A DNA stretch of 22,118 nt from Chara braunii. Its lineage: Eukaryota > Streptophyta > Charophyceae > Charales > Characeae. The notes under the pieces are model-generated. The model had not been told where the DNA came from. It saw only the letters and a list, made by a program, of their open reading frames with translations, and searched no databases. Both the position numbers and the translations under genes were made by a program. The stretch is taken from assembly GCA_003427395.1 (NCBI GenBank), contig BFEA01000007.1:757690-779807 (forward strand). The letters run 5' to 3'. Below are positions 17,605-22,118 of the stretch, piece by piece (the first letter of the stretch is position 1; every line of letters begins with the position of its first letter).

Positions 17605-18110
17605 AGCAGGGCCGATACATTGAGAAGCAGGCCCTCGGCCTAGGCAAAAGCAGTATTGTCAACGCACCTATCGGGGATCCCTGCACAGATGCAGCAAACA
17701 GCCCAAGTCCGGAGACTCAGGCCGTGCCCAACTGTAAATGGGGCCCAGGCCCTCAACTGTAGTCTCGGGCCTGGGCACAGGGACTGAGGCACAACCGGAA
17801 GCTGCTGGAAGCTTCCAGCCAGGCCACACTCAGCATCCAGGAGGCTGCCACTTCCATAAAAGAAGTGAGGCAGCCCAGGCCAGGAATTCTGGCCTGCGTA
17901 GGCAATGCGGAAGTGCTGCTGCGCTACTCCTTGATGCTGCGCTGCGGTCAAGGGCGCTGACGGGGCGCACAGAGGTGAAGTGGGGCGCTGCAGGGAAGCG
18001 GGGCGCAAGCAGCCATAGCCGGGCTGCTGGGCGCCAGGGGGTGAGCAGGGTGATCTGGTGGTCTTCAGGGAAGGAGGCGAGTGTGGGGTTATCAAGGTCT
18101 GATTGAGGGT
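17560..18110. other. GC-rich stretch with repeated GCCCAGGCC hairpins
   Basis: A perfect 10-base stem GCCCAGGCCC/GGGCCTGGGC (17743-17752 with 17767-17776, loop 14) lies about 170 bases after a shorter relative, CCCAGGCCC...CGCCTGGG (17573-17592). Both strands are open for 120-150 codons from 17640 to 18106, as expected for GC-rich DNA. I recognise no protein. Confidence 0.45.
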
Positions 18111-18545
18111 GACGAGATATGTACGTGGTGCATGAAGAGAGGTCGGTTATGGTGTTGACAGTCATGTACATTGGTCTTCGAGAGTCGAAGTGAGCTTGTT
18201 ACGTGAACATAGTTGTAGGTAGGATAGTCGGGTAGAGTAGGCTGGGCGCTGGGCGCCAGACAGAGAGGAGCGACTTTGGATACTGTGTTGGTGGCCTACG
18301 GGCTTGAACATTGGCTCATTACTTCATTGTATTGCTCTATATGGATGGTTTCTCGGTGCTTTTGTACTCTCTGCTTGGACACAACTACTTGGACATCTGT
18401 GTGATTTCGCACCTTGGTTTTCTGTATATCATTCACACTCGTATTCCTTGCACAAGGAGAAAATCGTGAAAAATCAGTTAAAAATGAGAGACAAAATACA
18501 ATCGAATAAACGCAAACAAACAAAAAGTAAGAGATTTCAGTTGTG
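18111..18545. other. No gene seen; contains a copy of the 786-990 motif
   Basis: At 18508-18540 the sequence AAACGCAAACAAACAAAAAG…GAGATTTCAG repeats the motif of the tandem array at 786-990. Directly after it (18542) comes TGTGATAGACCC, which may be the edge of another repeat. The rest is AT-rich without domains. Confidence 0.5.
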
Positions 18546-19864
18546 ATAGACCCGCCGGGATGGCGGTCCGTCAGGATCAAGACGAAGGGATGAGGGAAAT
18601 AGAGATGGAGATGGATTTGGAAGGGACAGCGTAGCTCCAAGGCATACTCAATACCCACGTAGTCCAAACTGTGCAAATGAAGAATGAGACGGAAAACAGA
18701 GTACAGATGGGGTATACCCCCAACGAAGGACTGGCCTGGTACTGATAGTGGTACCAGTCAGGACTGGACTGGACTTAATGAGCACATGGCCTGTGTGGTC
18801 AGGCCACGACCTCGTCCCATAGGCCGAACAGGAAAAATAGCCACATAGCCCTGGCTCTAGGCCATGGCAGCCAGAGGCACGCTGCACGATCCTCAGACCG
18901 GTAGTGGATCGCTAGAGCCATAAACTCACTTCCGCAAAAGCAGGGAAACTCTGCAACAATAAAGTTGCGAAATCTAGGATGCGGAGCTACATAATTTCAG
19001 GGCAAAAGCAAATGTCTAATATACGCATCCTAACTAACAGTAGGAAATGAAACGTAGCAGGGTCTAAAGTCCTAGAGGCAACTGCCTCGGTGTTAAAAGG
19101 ACAAGATAGCAATATGTCATAAGATAATGTCGTGTCGTTGAACCACTAAGAGTGGGATTGTCTCAGAGGGCGTGAATGCAGCCTAAGAATCGAAACTCCT
19201 AAGGGCAGTCACACACAAGATGGGATAGGTCATCGAGCTCAGGGCGAAGGAGTGGTAGCGAAACAAAACCAATAACCCTAATAGATAGACCATCAAGGCG
19301 GGTGATGCTCGACAAAAGGGTGACACCATACAGGGTAGACCATGAAAGGGGAACCTAGAATAGGGTGGAGATATGCCTAACTGAAGGCATGCAATGGCCG
19401 GCACTAGGGTGATGAGGGTAGTGGGTTAGGGAAACATGCACACAACTCACCGGTTGGGGAGGAAGCCAAGTTTGAGAGCAGGGAAGTCAAGATAACGCTA
19501 CGATCCCAATGCCTATGTGATACCAAGGAAGAACCCAACTCAGGGAGAACCAGCTAAGTGAGAACCATCATGCAACACATACAAGAGAATGCACAAGGTA
19601 GAGTGGTGGTGTGAAGAAGTCACGTCCAAAATAATTGAAGCAGATACGGTAGGTGAAGTCGTCGAAGTGGTCGATGACATCGATAAAGTAGGAGTCGAGT
19701 CCATGTCGAAGCAGAGCCTCAAAATGTTGACATCCCAAAGAAGTTGATGATGGTGTATATGATCGTGTGAGTCAGTGGTAAGAGATAGATAAATTATGAG
19801 AGTGTCAATCGTCAAGGCGCCGAGGGTGTCGACAAGTGCGATGTGGACGAGCGGAGATGTTCGT
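18546..19864. other. Unrecognised DNA downstream of the second gypsy pol
   Basis: This would be where the 3' untranslated part and 3' LTR of the second element should lie, but I find neither a polypurine tract nor a repeat partner in the window. The only small structure is CTGGTAC/GTACCAG (18736-18742 with 18751-18757). Frames are short, and the minus frame at 19540-20013 is low complexity. Confidence 0.45.
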
Positions 19865-20460
19865 CTACTGCTGAAGAACGGCCTTAGAGTGAGCGGGCTC
19901 GTCCTCAACAATTTCCTCAGTCGGAGGAGGTGGAAGAAGGTCAGTCGACCAAGTAGGAGTAGATGCCTCAGCACGACGAGCACGATCATATGCACGCAAC
20001 AACATCCTAGCATGCTTCAAGTGCTCGAGGGGCTCTCTAGTAGCCTCTTCATCAGGATAGCCCTTCCAACGCACAAGATACTCGATGCATGGAAGGGTAT
20101 CGTCGATAACTCGGTGAGATACGATGTCGGAAACGACGAACTCCTTGTGACCATCCACCATAATAGGTGGAAGGCGCTCATAAGGCCGTCCGACAAATCG
20201 CGCGAACGACTTGCAATAAGGACACAACAAGGAGACGTGGTAAACATCGTGTACACGAGCCTGTCGAAGGTAGTCGGACAGCGTCAAGCAACAGTATTAA
20301 AAACGGCGGCCTAAAGGATGCGGCATAAACCGAAGAAGCGACGCCTAAACTTACAAAGAGTATCCATTTCGAGTTGCAAGTGGCAAGCGTCGACAAGCAC
20401 ATCGTCACCGACTTTGAATGGATGGTCCATTCGGGATCGGTTTGCTCATGCAACCATGCG
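19865..20460 (-). pseudogene. pol: Second gypsy pol: integrase C-terminus and chromodomain
   Basis: The upstream part reads HPFKVGDDVLVDACHLQL and KFRRRFFG, the SH3-like integrase tail, in one frame. A shift near 20290 leads to the 140-codon frame with VYHVSLLCPYC, then a clear chromodomain: EYLVRWKGYPDEEATREPLEHL. The usual Trp before Glu-Pro is Arg. A Pro/Glu-rich tail follows to the stop at 19865. It is a better chromodomain than that of the first element, so the two belong to different families. Confidence 0.85.
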
Positions 20461-20689
20461 AGTCTAGGAGACGACTAGACTCTCGTGTGCACACCTCATA
20501 ATCCTTGCCATGTGTGCGATCCAGACGTCAAGCGAAGGACATTGAGTATCTGGGCAAAACCACGACGGGCACAAAAAATCTGCGGGTACCCGAGGGTGGT
20601 ACCGAGGTCGCAATAGAATGGCAACATCCCCATGGCTGGCGAAACAGCGTGGTTGTACGCAATCTTCGCACGGGCTAAATGTAAGTCTC

Positions 20690-21060
20690 ACTGTTGGTCA
20701 TCCCTAATAAATTTTTAAAGGATATTACCGAAAGTTTTATTGGCGACCTTAGTCTGACCATCCGTCTGAGGGTGGTAAGACGACGAGAAGCGGAGCTGAA
20801 ATCCGTACAACTCATGTAGGTCACGCCAGAATGTGCTGGTAAAGCGCGGATCACAGTCAGAGATGATGCTCTCAGATAAGCCATAATCTCTCATGACTGG
20901 GTTGAAGACAATTTCAGCGACCTCACGAGCGGTAATGCGATAGCGACACAAGACAAAACGTGCATGCTTCGTGAAGCGATCGACAGTGACCAAGATAGCC
21001 TTATGACCACGCTCAGTGGGAGGGCGGAGAGGACCAACAAAATTCATTGAGATGGACTGC
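20690..21060 (-). pseudogene. pol: Second gypsy pol: integrase catalytic core
   Basis: The frame holds SMNFVGPLRPP, VTVDRFTKHARF, IISDCDPRFTSTFW and HPQTDGQTKVANKT. Of the D,D-35-E triad, the first Asp is Asn (M-N-F), the second is kept and the Glu is Lys, exactly 35 residues after the second Asp. Two of three ligands are gone, so this is a dead integrase. Between about 20461 and 20690 the frame is broken and only scraps of the connecting part are readable. Confidence 0.85.
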
Positions 21061-21290
21061 CAACGACCCTCAGATGTGGTAGAGGCTGAAGTAACCTATA
21101 CGGAAGGTGGTTCGCACTGTTTACCTCCTGGTAGGTAGGACACTCTTAGATGTAGCTCCTAACAAATTCCTTGCTTTCCGGCCATACGTATAGGCGGCAA
21201 ACACAAGTCATTGTCTTGTGGAAACCCATATGACCGGCAACTGATTGATCATGGAACCCGGATACGGCCTGGACACGGAGTAGTCCATCG
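21061..21290 (-). pseudogene. pol: Second gypsy pol: integrase zinc-binding domain
   Basis: Read on the minus strand: GFHDQSVAGHMGFHKT (the two His), then WPESKEFVRSYI, a TAA, and ECPTYQEV. The last should be C-x2-C, but the second Cys is Tyr. A frameshift near 21060 separates it from the core. No single frame covers it. Confidence 0.75.
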
Positions 21291-21479
21291 GAGTAGTCCA
21301 TTGGAGGGAACACAGATACATGGTTCTAGCTGACCAGATCTACCATGCTAGTACACGAGACCGTTCTCACTAAAGGAGTATGAAGGAACAATCTTGTCAC
21401 TCCGCAGTGTCGCATGGATATCACGATAATCCGAACAATGGCAGTACCGAGTGCGATATACGTCGATCACTAACTGATC

Positions 21480-21932
21480 AACGGTGGTGATTGAGATGGC
21501 AGCAAGATGGATGGGTTCCAATTGTAATCAGGACGTCGAGACAGGGCATCGACGACGCGGTTCGTATCACCCGTGATAGGTTGAGTGGTCAAACTAAACT
21601 CGGATAAATCATGCCACCAGCGTGTCTGTCGAGGGGAAAGTTTGGGCTTCGTGAGGAAAGTCTGGATAACTTAGTTCTCTGTGTACACCGTAAAGGGACC
21701 CCCCCGCCGCCCAGTTTTGATAATGACGTCAGTGTCGGATAACATAAACTACTGCGAGAACCTCGAGTTTATTGGCAGTGTAGTTTATCTTGGCAGGCAG
21801 TAGCTGACAAGAGTAAAAGGCGATCGGAGCACGAGCCTCGATAGTCTCATCCTCTGTGATGGTCGAGGAGTAAGTGATAAGCTATGTATCCTCAGTGGCC
21901 GCAAACGCGGGGTCAGGCTCGGAGGGCGCCCA
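21480..21932 (-). pseudogene. pol: Second gypsy pol: RNase H domain
   Basis: The minus strand gives ITYSSTITEDETIEARAPIAFYS, INYTANKLEVLAVVYVIRH, FTVYTEN, FLTKPKLSPRQTRWWHDL and NRVVDALSRRPDYNW, the order of a gypsy RNase H and its end. The Glu in NKLEVLAV is kept. The Asp in V-Y-T-D-N is Glu. The frame is cut by stops (TAG near 21880, TGA near 21735, TAA near 21675) and shifts. Coding similarity ends near 21932; RT and everything upstream are missing. Confidence 0.75.
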
Positions 21933-21974
21933 TGTTTATGGCCACATCCGCGGCTGGGGTCGGCCGCACAGCGG

Positions 21975-22110
21975 CCACATTTTTCACAGATTTTTCCCGT
22001 TAAAAATAATAGGCAAAAAAAAAAAAGTTGTTGTAGGGTTTTTCAAACCCTACAACTCCATATTTTTCTTAAGGGAAAAACGAATTTTATGGAAATGTAA
22101 AAAAATAAAA
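21975..22110. repeat. Long imperfect inverted repeat with telo-box-like core
   Basis: The core is a perfect 12-base stem GTTGTAGGGTTT/AAACCCTACAAC (22030-22041 and 22045-22056) around TTC. Outward the arms go on pairing imperfectly: ATTTTTCCCGTTAAAAATAATAG against CGTTTTTCCCTTAAGAAAAATATGG, and CACATTTTTCACAG against ACATTTCCATAAAA. Total span is at least about 135 bases, and the right arm may run beyond the window. It looks like a foldback element lying at the broken end of the second gypsy pol. Confidence 0.7.
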
Positions 22111-22118
22111 AAACAAAA

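Noticed and set aside
17640-18171. Frames of 113-151 codons on both strands
   Set aside because: Open on both strands in GC-rich DNA, with no motif, start context or repeat of a known protein.
19516-19531. Second primer-binding-like site (minus TTGGTATCACATAGGC)
   Set aside because: Only TGGTATCA agrees with the tRNA-type site, it lies on the wrong side of the second pol for a 5' LTR, and no LTR edge is seen beside it.
1-22118. tRNA, rRNA or intact host genes
   Set aside because: No cloverleaf, rRNA core or intact exon chain was recognised; the one tRNA-related signal is the primer-binding site at 14357-14369.

Overview
The window is eukaryotic repeat DNA with no intact host gene that I can support. 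It holds decayed Ty3/gypsy retrotransposons of the plant chromovirus kind, a plant-type LINE with a C-terminal zinc finger, a foldback DNA transposon, long A and T runs and minisatellites. The gag-pol wording resembles, from memory and without any search, retroelements of the charophyte alga Chara braunii. I regard that as likely but unproven.

Layout. Positions 1-1020 are flank: a purine-rich AGG tract, two clusters of GTCCGGAC-like palindromes and a tandem repeat. Positions 1022-15732 read as one minus-strand gypsy element: 3' LTR (1022-2917), polypurine tract (2918-2930), pol and gag in broken frames (2929-8319), a 13-bp minisatellite (8413-8542), an A-rich leader, a primer-binding site (14357-14369) and a shorter 5' LTR (14372-15732). 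Its leader is split by a plus-strand LINE (LINE-A, about 9.1 kb to 14193). LINE-A is split inside its ORF2 by a terminal-inverted-repeat element (10925-11868). The left arm of that element is split by a 5'-truncated second LINE (LINE-B, 11035-11630), which contains an assembly gap (11451-11597). That makes four nested levels, two of them supported by target-site duplications.

Positions 15733-18545 are non-coding or unrecognised: a hairpin, a pyrimidine-rich stretch and one weak acidic reading frame. Positions 18546-19864 show no recognisable gene. From 19865 to about 21930 lies the 3' part of a second, different minus-strand gypsy pol (RNase H, zinc-binding domain, integrase, chromodomain), also broken. 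The window ends in a long inverted repeat centred at 22043.

All coding sequences found carry stops, frameshifts or lost catalytic residues, so nothing here looks able to move on its own. The value of the window is its insertion history: gypsy first, then LINE-A, then the inverted-repeat element, then LINE-B.
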